Below are positions 35,117 through 43,954 of a stretch of 64,000 nucleotides of DNA, one piece after another; the first letter of the stretch is position 1, and each line of letters opens with the position of its first letter. Source of the DNA: Weissella confusa (GTDB lineage Bacteria; Bacillota; Bacilli; Lactobacillales; Lactobacillaceae); assembly GCA_001436895.1 (NCBI GenBank), contig JQAY01000001.1:76776-140775 (forward strand), in the 5' to 3' direction. The notes below the pieces were generated by a model. That model was not told where the DNA came from, did not search any database, and saw only the letters and a program-made list of their open reading frames with translations. The position numbers were made by a program, and so were the translations under genes.

Positions 35117-35250
35117 GAAGTTCGTGTTTTAACCGTTTGTTAGTAAGGGGTTAGCTGGTTAAAACGATTAAATTACGAAATATACCCTTTACAACGTCAT
35201 AAGTTCGGGTTATGATATATAAGTTGTTAAAAACGAAATAAATGTTCGTG
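35117..35250 (+). promoter_or_regulatory. Promoter of the BMP gene with PurBox-like sites
   Basis: TTTACA (35188-35193), 17-bp spacer, TATGAT (35211-35216). GTTCGG at 35203-35208 ends two bases before the -10 box, as in the phnD promoter. GTTCGTG repeats at 35120 and 35244, and TTAAAACGATTAAA at 35159-35172 matches 12225-12238 upstream of phnD. This suggests co-regulation with phnD, plausibly by PurR. The GTTCGG site itself matches only about 10 of 13 consensus positions. Confidence 0.5.
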
Positions 35251-35277
35251 TTTTATATCTATTAAGGGGATTTCATA

Positions 35278-36324
35278 ATGAATCGTAAAGTTGTTTTGGG
35301 AATTGGTGCTGTTGTGTTGGTTGGTGCAGGGATTGGGGCATACATGCACTCTGGCTCAGTTGAAGCTAAGAACGAGCACACATCTGTTGCGTTGATCACG
35401 GATGCAGCTGGTATCGATGACAAGTCATTCCAACAATCAGCTTGGCAAGGTTTGACGAAGTGGGCGAAGGCGAATAATGTGAAGGAAGGTAAGGGTGGTT
35501 ACACATACTTCCAAGCCAAGACGTCAGCTGACTTTGAGACAAACATCAACCAAGCCGTTTCAAATGGTTACGAGAACATCTACGGCATTGGCTTCCCAAA
35601 GACGCCATCAATCAATGCGGCCGCTAAGAAGTACCCAAAGAACAACTTTATGATTATTGATGACGTTGCAAAGACGCGTAAGAACGTTGTCTCAGTAACG
35701 TTCCACTCAGAACAATCATCATACCTAGCCGGTGTTGCGGCAGCTGAAACAACGAAGACGAACAAGCTTGGTTTTGTTGGTGGGATGAAGTCAGCGGTGG
35801 TTGATACGTTTGAAGCCGGCTTTATTGCGGGTGCCAAGTCAGTTAACCCTGATATTCAAGTTGATGTGCAATATGTTGGTGATTTTGCTGATGCTGGTAA
35901 GGCCAAGACAATCGCGGCTTCAATGTACCAAAACGGTACGGACATCATTTACCAAGCTGCCGGTGGCGCTGGTACGGGTGTCTTTACTGAGGCGAAGGAC
36001 TTGAACGAAAAGCAAACAAAGGCCGACAAGGTTTGGGTTATCGGGGTTGATATTGATCAATCAGCCGATGGTGAATACAAGGCAACTGACGGTGAATCAA
36101 ACTTCACGTTGACGTCAGCAACGAAGGGCGTTGGCACAGTTGTGACTGACGTGACGAAGATGGCAGATGAAAACAAGTTCCCAGGTGGTAAGCACTTGGT
36201 TTACGGTTTGGATGATAAGGGTGTTGCGGCGACGCGCGGTAACATGTCAGATAAGGCATGGTCTGCAGTCGAAGCAGCTAAGAAGCAAATTCTTTCTGGT
36301 GACGTGAAGGTGCCAGTGAAGTAA
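35278..36324 (+). CDS. BMP-family nucleoside-binding protein
   Basis: A 348-residue substrate-binding protein of the BMP (basic membrane protein) family, usually the nucleoside receptor of an ABC importer. Motifs: SVALITDAAGIDDKSFQQSAWQGL, IYGIGFPKTPS, SVTFHSEQSSYLAGVAAAETTKT, KLGFVGGMKS and YQAAGGAGTGVFTEAKD. The N-terminal hydrophobic segment (5-23) has no lipobox cysteine, so the protein is held by an uncleaved anchor or is released. Permease and ATPase genes are not adjacent. The PurBox-like promoter supports a purine-nucleoside role. Ribosome binding site AAGGGG. Confidence 0.9.
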   Translation: MNRKVVLGIGAVVLVGAGIGAYMHSGSVEAKNEHTSVALITDAAGIDDKSFQQSAWQGLTKWAKANNVKEGKGGYTYFQAKTSADFETNINQAVSNGYENIYGIGFPKTPSINAAAKKYPKNNFMIIDDVAKTRKNVVSVTFHSEQSSYLAGVAAAETTKTNKLGFVGGMKSAVVDTFEAGFIAGAKSVNPDIQVDVQYVGDFADAGKAKTIAASMYQNGTDIIYQAAGGAGTGVFTEAKDLNEKQTKADKVWVIGVDIDQSADGEYKATDGESNFTLTSATKGVGTVVTDVTKMADENKFPGGKHLVYGLDDKGVAATRGNMSDKAWSAVEAAKKQILSGDVKVPVK

Positions 36325-36327
36325 ACG

Positions 36328-36362
36328 AAAAGACGGCAGTCCTCGTGACTGCCGTCTTTTTT
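36328..36362. terminator. Bidirectional terminator, BMP gene / msrB
   Basis: 14-bp stem AAAAGACGGCAGTC and complement, loop CTCGT, T6 and A-rich left arm. Confidence 0.9.
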
Positions 36363-36365
36363 ACG

Positions 36366-36803
36366 TTATTCGAATAATGATTTGTAATCGCCGTAACCTT
36401 GCTTATCTAGCTCATCAACCGGCACAAAACGCATCGCTGCTGAGTTAATGCAGTAACGCAATCCGCCTTCTTGAATCGGCCCGTCAGTAAACACGTGACC
36501 TAAGTGAGAGTTAGCATCCGTTGAGGTGACCTCAGTTCGGAACATGCCGTGTGAGGTGTCGAGGTGGCGCTTAACTGCTTTTTTCTCGATTGGCTTGGTG
36601 AATGATGGCCAACCACAGCCGGCGTCATATTTGTCAGTTGAGCTGAATAAAGGTTCGCCACTCACGACGTCAACATAGATACCGTCATCGAACCATGCGT
36701 CATACTTACCAGTGAATGGTGCTTCGGTAGCAGCCTCTTGTGTGACGGCGTATTCTTCAGGTGTGAGCCGTTGACGTAATGCTTCTTTATCATATTTTGT
36801 CAT
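36366..36803 (-). CDS. msrB: Peptide methionine-R-sulfoxide reductase
   Basis: A 145-residue MsrB that repairs methionine-R-sulfoxide. The signature [22 protein letters not shown] and the catalytic Cys in [11 protein letters not shown] are present. The two CxxC pairs that bind zinc in many MsrB proteins are absent ([10 protein letters not shown] in place of the first pair), a known variant among bacteria. Complements msrA at 17411-17935. Ribosome binding site GAGGGG. Confidence 0.95.
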   Translation of the reverse strand: MTKYDKEALRQRLTPEEYAVTQEAATEAPFTGKYDAWFDDGIYVDVVSGEPLFSSTDKYDAGCGWPSFTKPIEKKAVKRHLDTSHGMFRTEVTSTDANSHLGHVFTDGPIQEGGLRYCINSAAMRFVPVDELDKQGYGDYKSLFE

Positions 36804-36915
36804 CGATAATATCCCCTCTTTCTGATGAATCTACCAGTAGTGTCTCATGATTACCATTGCATCGCAAACGCTGGTATCATTATTAATAAATAAGAAGAGT
36901 TTGGAATGGTGTTAC

Positions 36916-37734
36916 ATGTTACTAAATGAAATGTTTGACGATTATGGCGAACTAATCCTAACGCCAACTGATTTTGAGAGTCTTGAGACGTACCATGAGT
37001 TGGTCGATTTAATTACAGACAAGAATGCGGATGCCGCAACTGCGATACTAGCAGATATTCGCATGGTGAACATGTTCTCAACACGCACAGTGGGGATGCT
37101 GTTTGAAGATGCCACCAAGCAATTTGATGTGACGATTAACCAGGTTGATGGCTTGATTATGATTACGCTGGGGACGATGGTAGCGCCGTTGGTTTCAGAC
37201 CGCGATTTGAAGAACGGACAGGAATTGCCTTGGCGCATTGAGAACGATGATGTGCACATTGAAGTGACGCTGGATGATTTGATTGATCGCAAGATGAGTA
37301 TCTACGCATTCTTCTCAGAATTATCGGCGCCAATTACGCGTCCAAAGCGCTTGTTGCCTAAGTTTGTGCGGTCAGTGGTTGATGAAGCGCCAATTTCATT
37401 CCAAGCGCAATTGTTGGATATGAAGAACCTACGTTTTGAGTTGGTTGCGCAATTGGCAGCAGGTATGCCTGAGCAACCGGTTGAACCAGTCCGCGAAGAA
37501 CGCGTAGATGAGCGACCATTCAAGTTTGACGACTACAACCATTTGATTGATTTTTCATTCTTGTTGAATGATGCGGGGCAATTAGTGGATATGTATCGCT
37601 TGGATGACGGAGCTTTTGTGGCGGTTGTGCCAACGCAAGACGAAACGGCGCGCGCTTTGGCGGTAGAATACAGTGGCAAGATGATGCCAGTTTCAGTAGC
37701 CTATGTCATTGAACACGGACAAAAAATGAATTAA
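36916..37734 (+). CDS. Conserved-looking protein of unknown function
   Basis: A 272-residue soluble acidic protein if started at ATG 36916 (GGAATGG seven bases upstream); an in-frame ATG at 36847 lies in what looks like the promoter region. No TM segment, signal or recognised motif. A Pro/Glu/Arg-rich linker (about 198-215, EQPVEPVREERVDERP) separates an N-terminal alpha-beta domain from a smaller C-terminal domain. It stands 32 bp before the DUF915 hydrolase gene and may be co-transcribed with it. Function unknown. Confidence 0.65.
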   Translation: MLLNEMFDDYGELILTPTDFESLETYHELVDLITDKNADAATAILADIRMVNMFSTRTVGMLFEDATKQFDVTINQVDGLIMITLGTMVAPLVSDRDLKNGQELPWRIENDDVHIEVTLDDLIDRKMSIYAFFSELSAPITRPKRLLPKFVRSVVDEAPISFQAQLLDMKNLRFELVAQLAAGMPEQPVEPVREERVDERPFKFDDYNHLIDFSFLLNDAGQLVDMYRLDDGAFVAVVPTQDETARALAVEYSGKMMPVSVAYVIEHGQKMN

Positions 37735-37766
37735 ACACTCATTCGGAATGCAAAGGGGGATGCACG

Positions 37767-38624
37767 ATGAAAAGATGGGTCAGTATTATAGTTGGATTGG
37801 TCGCGATTTTTGCGGTTATTTTTGCTTTGAATTATTCGTTGAAGCTAAAACGTAATCCAGATAAGTATGTCTATTCGAACACACCAACCTTGTTCATTCA
37901 CGGTTATGGTGGCACGTTGAATTCAACAAAGGATTTAGTCCGGGCAGCTGAAAAGTCTGGGGCGGCTAAGAAAATGTTGACGGCGCGCGTGACTGATGAT
38001 GGTCACGTGAAGTTGTCAGGGCATTGGGATAAGAACCGTTTTAATCCAATGGTGCAAGTGGTATTTTCAGATAATCGTAATACGGATTATCAAACAGATG
38101 CCAAGTGGATAAAGAATGTCGTGGTTGCATTGCAGCACAAGTATGGCATTAAGTCATTCAATGCCGTTGCGCATTCGATGGGAAACCTGGGCTTGATGAC
38201 TTATGAAATGACATACGGTCAAGATAAGTCATTGCCAAAGTTACGCAAGCAAGTATCGATTGCAGGTCACTTCGATGGGATTGTTGGCATTGATAAGCAA
38301 GTTGCCGATAATCATTTGGATGGCCTCGGTAAGCCCGAAAAGACGGTGTCGTACTATGATTGGTTGTTGGCCCGCCAAGACAATTATCCAAAGAACCAAG
38401 TTGATGTGTTGAACATTTACGGTGATTTGGATGATGGCACGCATTCGGATGGGCGTGTTTCAACGACATCGGCCAAGTCACTGCAATACTTGCTCGGTGA
38501 CCGGCCAAAGTCATATCAAGAGCGCTTGATTAGTGGCCCTGAAGCACAACACAGTAAGCTGCACGAAAACAATCAGCAGGTGAACCATGCAATGATTGAT
38601 TTCTTGTGGGGTCGCACGAAGTAA
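37767..38624 (+). CDS. Membrane-anchored alpha/beta hydrolase (DUF915 family)
   Basis: A 285-residue hydrolase anchored by an N-terminal TM helix (about 5-24). Motifs: oxyanion loop TLFIHGYGG, nucleophile elbow VAHSMGN (Ser), acid region IYGDLDDGTHSDGRV and catalytic His in AQHSKLHEN. The family is frequent in Firmicutes and faces the outside of the cell; substrates are unknown. GGGGG-type ribosome binding site. It may form an operon with the preceding gene. Confidence 0.88.
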   Translation: MKRWVSIIVGLVAIFAVIFALNYSLKLKRNPDKYVYSNTPTLFIHGYGGTLNSTKDLVRAAEKSGAAKKMLTARVTDDGHVKLSGHWDKNRFNPMVQVVFSDNRNTDYQTDAKWIKNVVVALQHKYGIKSFNAVAHSMGNLGLMTYEMTYGQDKSLPKLRKQVSIAGHFDGIVGIDKQVADNHLDGLGKPEKTVSYYDWLLARQDNYPKNQVDVLNIYGDLDDGTHSDGRVSTTSAKSLQYLLGDRPKSYQERLISGPEAQHSKLHENNQQVNHAMIDFLWGRTK

Positions 38625-38675
38625 TTCAGTTCAGTTATAATGGAAAGCGACTAAAAAGGATAAGCGAGAGAAAAT

Positions 38676-40055
38676 ATGAGTAATACAATTATTCCGGTAA
38701 AGCTGGGTGAGCAACGCGAATGTGTTGTTATCGACGTGCTTTACACTGGATTGGGAGTCATCATGGTTGATGATTATCCAATTCATTTGGAAAATGCCTT
38801 CGAAGGCGAGAAAATTTTATTTGAGGTGACGCAGGTCAACCGTAAGTTCGGTCGTGCCAAGGTTGTAGAAATTCTTGAAGCGTCACCAGACCGCGTGGCG
38901 TCGGGTAAGGACTATTTGCTTGAGGCTGGTATCGCACCATATGTCAACTTGGCCTACGATGCGCAATTGCGTTTGAAGCAACAACAAGTGCAAAAGTTGT
39001 ACAAGGAATACGGTATTGATGTCGATGTTGCGCCAACCATCGGGATGGATAATCCAACCCACTATCGCAATAAGACGGTTGTGCCAGTGAAGTATGTTGA
39101 TGGCAAGTTGACGACTGGTTTCATTAAGAAGCGTACGCCAGGTGACATTGTGCCGTTGGATGATTACTTCGTTAACGACGAAAAGATCGACCAAATCATT
39201 GGAGTCGTGCGTGATATTTTGGACGCCCACAAGGTATCGGTTTTTGATGACGATACCCAAGAAGGTGAAATGCGCTACATCATGGTACGTCGCGGTTATT
39301 ACAGTCACGAAGTCATGGTGGTATTAGTAACGCAAACGCCAACGTTGACGGATGAAGATGCGATTGCTGCGGACATTGCTGAGGCGGTTGACGGCATCAA
39401 GAGTATCATCTTGAACCACAATCCACGTAGCTTGCATGTTTTGACGTCAGGCGATAATCGCACGTTGTGGGGCGCCGACGCTATCCACGACAAGTTGTTG
39501 GATATCGATTTTGAAATCGGACCAAATTCGTTCTATCAAGTTAACCCACAAACGACGGAAGTGTTGTACGACATGGCCGCAACAAAGGGTGAGTTGAAGG
39601 AATCTGACACGGTTATCGATGCTTATTCAGGTATCGGAACAATTGGTTTGACGGTCGCTGACCGTGTCGACAAGGTGTTGGGTGTTGAAGTGATTGAGCG
39701 TGCCGTGATTGACGCGCAAAAGAACGTCGCTAACAACAACGTGAAGAACGCTGAATTCGTCACGGCTGACGCACCTGAACAAATGCAAAAGTGGAAAGAC
39801 GGTGGCTTGAAGCCAGACGTTATCTTTGTTGATCCGCCTCGTCGTGGTTTGACGGAAGATTTGTTGGATGCCGTTGCGGACATGAATCCTGACCGCTTTG
39901 TTTATGTGTCATGCAACCCAGAGACAATGGCGCGCGATGCCAAGTACTTGATTGACAAGGGCTTCCGCATCAAGGGCGACATTCAACCATTGGATCAATT
40001 CCCACAAACTGCCCACGTTGAAGCAGTGGCGGTGTTTGAGCCAACTAATAAGTAA
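38676..40055 (+). CDS. rlmD: 23S rRNA (uracil-5-)-methyltransferase, RlmCD/RumA type, lacking the Fe-S cysteines
   Basis: Methylates U1939 and probably U747 of 23S rRNA with SAM. The 459-residue protein has an N-terminal TRAM domain (about 5-65), a central RNA-binding part, and a C-terminal Rossmann domain with DAYSGIGTIGLTVAD, VDPPRRGL and the catalytic VSCNPETMARD. In homologues the segment after TRAM has four cysteines for a [4Fe-4S] cluster (CxxCGGC pattern); here it reads SGKDYLLEAGIAPYVNLAYDAQ, with none. The enzyme must fold without the cluster. Ribosome binding site AAGGAT or AGCGAGAG. Confidence 0.9.
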   Translation: MSNTIIPVKLGEQRECVVIDVLYTGLGVIMVDDYPIHLENAFEGEKILFEVTQVNRKFGRAKVVEILEASPDRVASGKDYLLEAGIAPYVNLAYDAQLRLKQQQVQKLYKEYGIDVDVAPTIGMDNPTHYRNKTVVPVKYVDGKLTTGFIKKRTPGDIVPLDDYFVNDEKIDQIIGVVRDILDAHKVSVFDDDTQEGEMRYIMVRRGYYSHEVMVVLVTQTPTLTDEDAIAADIAEAVDGIKSIILNHNPRSLHVLTSGDNRTLWGADAIHDKLLDIDFEIGPNSFYQVNPQTTEVLYDMAATKGELKESDTVIDAYSGIGTIGLTVADRVDKVLGVEVIERAVIDAQKNVANNNVKNAEFVTADAPEQMQKWKDGGLKPDVIFVDPPRRGLTEDLLDAVADMNPDRFVYVSCNPETMARDAKYLIDKGFRIKGDIQPLDQFPQTAHVEAVAVFEPTNK

Positions 40056-40057
40056 AA

Positions 40058-40094
40058 TAAAACTCCCTGAGCTGCGCGCTCAGGGAGTTTTTTG
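40058..40094. terminator. Bidirectional terminator after rlmD
   Basis: AAACTCCCTGAG/CTCAGGGAGTTT stem with seven-base loop and T6; serves the methyltransferase gene on the minus strand too. Confidence 0.9.
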
Positions 40095-40095
40095 A

Positions 40096-40608
40096 TTAAC
40101 GACGTTGGATTAACAAGGCGGTTTCGCCGGTTAGGACGTCTTCGTATTTTTGGACACCGTAAGAATCCGTTGGCAATTGTGCCACGTAAGCTTGGGCGTC
40201 GGCTAGGTTGGCTGGGTTGTCACTTAGCAACAACACCAAACCGTTTGTCTTCAAGACCATCAACAATGTCTTAACGGTCGCCGTCAATGTCTCCGTATCC
40301 ATGTTTTCGTCAACTTGGAACAAGGCAGCGGCGATTGGCTTTGTTGGGTCCAAATAGTTGGTAACGGCTGAGAAGTCCTTGCTGATTAGGTCGACGCGGT
40401 TGTGCAAACCACTCAAGAAAAGTGATGTGGCAACGTCGTCGATTTCAGCCTTAACATCTGAAAAGGCCAAGACCTTACCAGTGTCACCCACACGGCTAGC
40501 GAGGAAGCGCGTGATGTCGCCGCGACGAATCGTGGCATCAATGGCCAAGTCGCCCGGTACTAAATATTCATTCAGCGTGATTTGCGCTAGATTCTGAGTT
40601 GATCGCAT
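40096..40608 (-). CDS. Small class I SAM-dependent methyltransferase (YtqB-like)
   Basis: A 170-residue single-domain protein. LAIDATIRRGDITRFLASRVGDTGKVLAFSDVKAEIDDVATSLFLSG parallels the SAM-binding strand-loop-helix of the YtqB/putative rRNA methylase family, with the Asp-x-Thr and GxDT positions degenerate (RRGDIT). NGLVLLLSDNPANLADAQ corresponds to the later strand. The target is unknown; the degenerate motif lowers confidence that it is active. It overlaps the upstream PAP2 gene by 41 bp, so the two form an operon. Confidence 0.7.
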   Translation of the reverse strand: MRSTQNLAQITLNEYLVPGDLAIDATIRRGDITRFLASRVGDTGKVLAFSDVKAEIDDVATSLFLSGLHNRVDLISKDFSAVTNYLDPTKPIAAALFQVDENMDTETLTATVKTLLMVLKTNGLVLLLSDNPANLADAQAYVAQLPTDSYGVQKYEDVLTGETALLIQRR

Positions 40609-41263
40609 GTTCGAAAACCTCTCGTGTTTGATATTTGAAAATAAGTTCCTTCGACATAATTAGGAAAAAGGTGCCTAAGCCAAAACCGGCTAGGATGTCT
40701 GACAAATAGTGGACACCAAGATAGACACGGCTGAGGGGGATGGCGACGACCAGCGCGGCGAATAATGTCATGATGGCATAGCGCACCTGGTCGTGTTGTT
40801 TCAAGTAATAATGTACGAGAACAATCAATGAACCATATAATAGCACGGCATTGAGTACGTGACCCGATGGGAAGGAAAAACCACCTTGGCTGATGACATG
40901 ATAAATGTCAGGTCGTGGTCGGTGGAAAACGTGCTTAAGTAGTGCCATGACACCAAGTCCGAAGACGCCGACGTTCAAAACGATAAAGACGGCCACGTCG
41001 ATTTTGCGAACTAGCAATGCCACAATGGCGGTCGCTGTCATCACAATCAACGTCCACTTTGGGTTACCGGCGCGGGTGATGTTACGGAAGAACCAAGAGC
41101 GTTCTGGCGTGACTGGTTGCCGGATATGTTTGAAGCCAAACTGGTCAATCCAATCGATATAACCCAAATGGTGGGTATAGCCAATTGCTAATAAAATAAA
41201 TAGGATTAACCCCGCAAAGGCAACCGCAAGCTGAAAATAATCAAACTTACGCATTTGAAACAT
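40568..41263 (-). CDS. PAP2-family membrane phosphatase
   Basis: A 231-residue integral membrane phosphatase when begun at the ATG ending at 41263; an upstream in-frame start at 41308 would add 15 residues. Six TM segments and all three PAP2 motifs: KHVFHRPRP, FPSGH and SRVYLGVHYLSD (catalytic His residues). Members dephosphorylate undecaprenyl pyrophosphate, phosphatidate or phosphatidylglycerophosphate on the outer face. The gene overlaps the following methyltransferase gene by 41 bp. Role in lipid-carrier recycling is the likeliest but inferred. Confidence 0.9.
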   Translation of the reverse strand: MFQMRKFDYFQLAVAFAGLILFILLAIGYTHHLGYIDWIDQFGFKHIRQPVTPERSWFFRNITRAGNPKWTLIVMTATAIVALLVRKIDVAVFIVLNVGVFGLGVMALLKHVFHRPRPDIYHVISQGGFSFPSGHVLNAVLLYGSLIVLVHYYLKQHDQVRYAIMTLFAALVVAIPLSRVYLGVHYLSDILAGFGLGTFFLIMSKELIFKYQTREVFEHAINSESSANHAE

Positions 41264-41417
41264 ATGGACACCCGCTTTCACTACTTTTTCATTAACTAAG
41301 TGTATCACAATTTGGATTAATTATTAGTCGTGTGAAACACCGGTATAAACCCGCTCATTTATTGAAAGAACGGCATTTTTTTGTTAAAGTTAGAACATTA
41401 AAGTGAGGTTATCAATC

Positions 41418-43832
41418 ATGGCATATCAACACAAAGAAGTAGAAAAGAAGTGGCAACGCTTCTGGGAAGAGAATCAAACCTTTAAGACGTCATCAGACCA
41501 CTCAAAGGAAAAGTTCTTCGCAATGGACATGTTCCCATTCCCATCAGGGCAAGGGCTACACGTTGGGCACCCAGAAGGTTACACGGCAACTGATATCGTT
41601 TCACGTATGAAGCGTATGCAAGGGTTCAATGTTTTGCACCCAATGGGATTCGACGCGTTCGGTTTGCCTACTGAAGAGTACGCAATCAAGACGGGTGAGG
41701 ATCCACGTGTCGTGACGGCAAAGAACGTTAAGAACTTCCGCCGCCAAATGAAGACACTTGGTTTGTCATATGACTGGTCACGTGAGGTTAACACGACTGA
41801 CCCTAAGTACTACAAGTGGACGCAATGGATCTTCGAACAATTGTACAAGAAGGGCTTGGCATACGAAGATGAAATCATGGTTAACTGGGCCCCTGATTAC
41901 AATGGTGGAACGGTTGTTGCCAACGAAGAAATCATCGACGGTAAGACGGAGCGTGGTGGCTTCCCAGTTTACCGTGTCCCAATGCGTCAATGGGCATTGA
42001 AGATCACGGCTTACGCTGATCGCTTGTTGGAAGATTTGGACGATGTTGATTGGCCAGACGCCATTAAGGAACAACAACGTAACTGGATTGGTCGCTCAAT
42101 CGGTGCTTCTGTAAACTTCAAGGTGAAGGATTCAGATGCTGAAGTTGAAGTCTTCACGACGCGTGCTGATACGTTGTACGGTGTGACGTACTTGGTTTTG
42201 TCACCAGAACACGCTTTGGTATCAGAAATTGTTTCTGATGATCAAAAGGATGCTATCGAAGCCTTTAAGAAGTCAATCGCTTCAAAGTCAGATTTGGAGC
42301 GTACGGACTTGAATAAGGATAAGTCAGGTGTGTTCACAGGTGCCGTTGCAATTAACCCAATTAATGGTGAAGAGTTGCCAATTTGGGTCGGTGATTATGT
42401 CCTTTCATCATACGGAACGGGTGCCGTGATGGCCGTTCCTGCTCACGATACACGTGATTACGAATTTGCTAAGAAGTACGATTTGCCAATGCGCCAAGTT
42501 TTGGCCGGTGGTGACATCGCTGAAGAAGCTTACACTGGCGACGGTGAGCACATCAACTCAGGCTTCTTGGATGGCATGGGTAAGCAAGAAGCTATCGAAA
42601 AGGCAATCGCTTGGTTGGAAGAGCAAGGTGTTGGTCACAAGCAAGTTAACTACCGCTTGCGTGACTGGATCTTCTCACGTCAACGTTACTGGGGTGAGCC
42701 AATTCCTGTTATCCACTGGGAAGACGGTGAAAAGACGCTTGTACCAGAAGACCAATTGCCATTGCGTTTGCCAGAAGTTGATAACATCATGCCTTCAGGT
42801 ACTGGTGAGTCACCATTGGTTAACGTTGACGACTGGGTAAACGTGGTTGACGAAAACGGCCGCAAGGGTAAGCGCGAGACGAACACGATGCCACAATGGG
42901 CTGGTTCATCATGGTACTACTTGCGTTACATGGATCCACACAACGACAAGGAAATTGTTTCTCCAGAGGCTGAGGCATACTGGAAGAACGTTGACTTGTA
43001 CATTGGTGGTGCTGAGCACGCTGTGTTGCACTTGTTGTACGCACGTTTCTGGCACAAGGTTTTGTACGACTTGGGTGTTGTCCACACCAAGGAGCCGTTC
43101 CAAAAGTTGGCTAACCAAGGTATGATCTTGGGTGAAAACCACGAGAAGATGTCTAAGTCTAAGGGTAACGTTGTTAACCCTGATGACGTGGTTGAAGAAT
43201 ATGGTGCCGACACATTGCGTTTGTACGAAATGTTCATGGGACCTTTGGAACAATCAATCGCTTGGTCAGAAGACGGTTTGGCTGGTTCACGTCGTTGGTT
43301 GGATCGTGTATGGCGTTTGTTCATCGATGATGAAGACAAGCTACGCGACCACATCACGACGGTTAACGACCACGAGTTGGACAAGATCTACAACGAGACG
43401 GTTAAGAAGGTTACGGAAGACTACGAAGGTCTACGTTTCAACACGGCCATCTCACAAATGATGATTTTCATCAACGAAGCATACAAGGCAGAAAACTTGC
43501 CTGTTGAATACGTTGAAGGATTCATCAAGTTGTTGAACCCAATTGCCCCTCACATGACGGAAGAATTGTGGAGCTTCTTGCACAAGGACGAATCAGTGAC
43601 GTACCAACCATGGCCAACGTTTGACGAGGCTGCTTTGGTTGAAGACGAAATTGAAATCGTTTTGCAAGTTAACGGTAAGGTTCGCGGTCGTTTGACGATT
43701 CCTGCGGACGCTGACCGTGAGAAGATGACTGAGTTGGCAATCGCTGACGAAGCCGTTCAAAAGCAACTGGATGGCGGACAACCAAAGAAGGTTATCGCTG
43801 TGCCAGGTAAGTTGGTGAACGTTGTTTTGTAA
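41418..43832 (+). CDS. leuS: Leucyl-tRNA synthetase
   Basis: Charges tRNA-Leu. The 804-residue class I synthetase has the HIGH motif as [16 protein letters not shown], the editing CP1 domain with [13 protein letters not shown] and [15 protein letters not shown], and the KMSKS loop [12 protein letters not shown]; the C-terminal tRNA-binding domain is complete. It has no cysteines: [10 protein letters not shown] replaces the usual VNWCP. ATG 41418 with GAGG upstream is preferred over GTG 41403. The upstream region is only 95 bp and has no T-box. Strong codon bias. Confidence 0.97.
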   Translation: MAYQHKEVEKKWQRFWEENQTFKTSSDHSKEKFFAMDMFPFPSGQGLHVGHPEGYTATDIVSRMKRMQGFNVLHPMGFDAFGLPTEEYAIKTGEDPRVVTAKNVKNFRRQMKTLGLSYDWSREVNTTDPKYYKWTQWIFEQLYKKGLAYEDEIMVNWAPDYNGGTVVANEEIIDGKTERGGFPVYRVPMRQWALKITAYADRLLEDLDDVDWPDAIKEQQRNWIGRSIGASVNFKVKDSDAEVEVFTTRADTLYGVTYLVLSPEHALVSEIVSDDQKDAIEAFKKSIASKSDLERTDLNKDKSGVFTGAVAINPINGEELPIWVGDYVLSSYGTGAVMAVPAHDTRDYEFAKKYDLPMRQVLAGGDIAEEAYTGDGEHINSGFLDGMGKQEAIEKAIAWLEEQGVGHKQVNYRLRDWIFSRQRYWGEPIPVIHWEDGEKTLVPEDQLPLRLPEVDNIMPSGTGESPLVNVDDWVNVVDENGRKGKRETNTMPQWAGSSWYYLRYMDPHNDKEIVSPEAEAYWKNVDLYIGGAEHAVLHLLYARFWHKVLYDLGVVHTKEPFQKLANQGMILGENHEKMSKSKGNVVNPDDVVEEYGADTLRLYEMFMGPLEQSIAWSEDGLAGSRRWLDRVWRLFIDDEDKLRDHITTVNDHELDKIYNETVKKVTEDYEGLRFNTAISQMMIFINEAYKAENLPVEYVEGFIKLLNPIAPHMTEELWSFLHKDESVTYQPWPTFDEAALVEDEIEIVLQVNGKVRGRLTIPADADREKMTELAIADEAVQKQLDGGQPKKVIAVPGKLVNVVL

Positions 43833-43891
43833 TCTGCATGTCAGGTTTTAAGACATCTAGCGCCACTTTTTAAACAATAGTGACTATACTG

Positions 43892-43928
43892 AAGAGGAAC
43901 TCTCGCATTTGTGGGGGTTCCTCTTTTA
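43892..43928 (+). terminator. Terminator after leuS
   Basis: GAGGAACTC/GGGTTCCTC stem followed by TTTTAG, ending 27 bases before the glycosyltransferase start. Confidence 0.8.
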
Positions 43929-43954
43929 GTATGCAAAGCAAGGGGGTGCAGGGC

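Noticed and set aside
41309-41417. T-box leader upstream of leuS
   Set aside because: Only about 110 bp, without the T-box core or a terminator/antiterminator pair.
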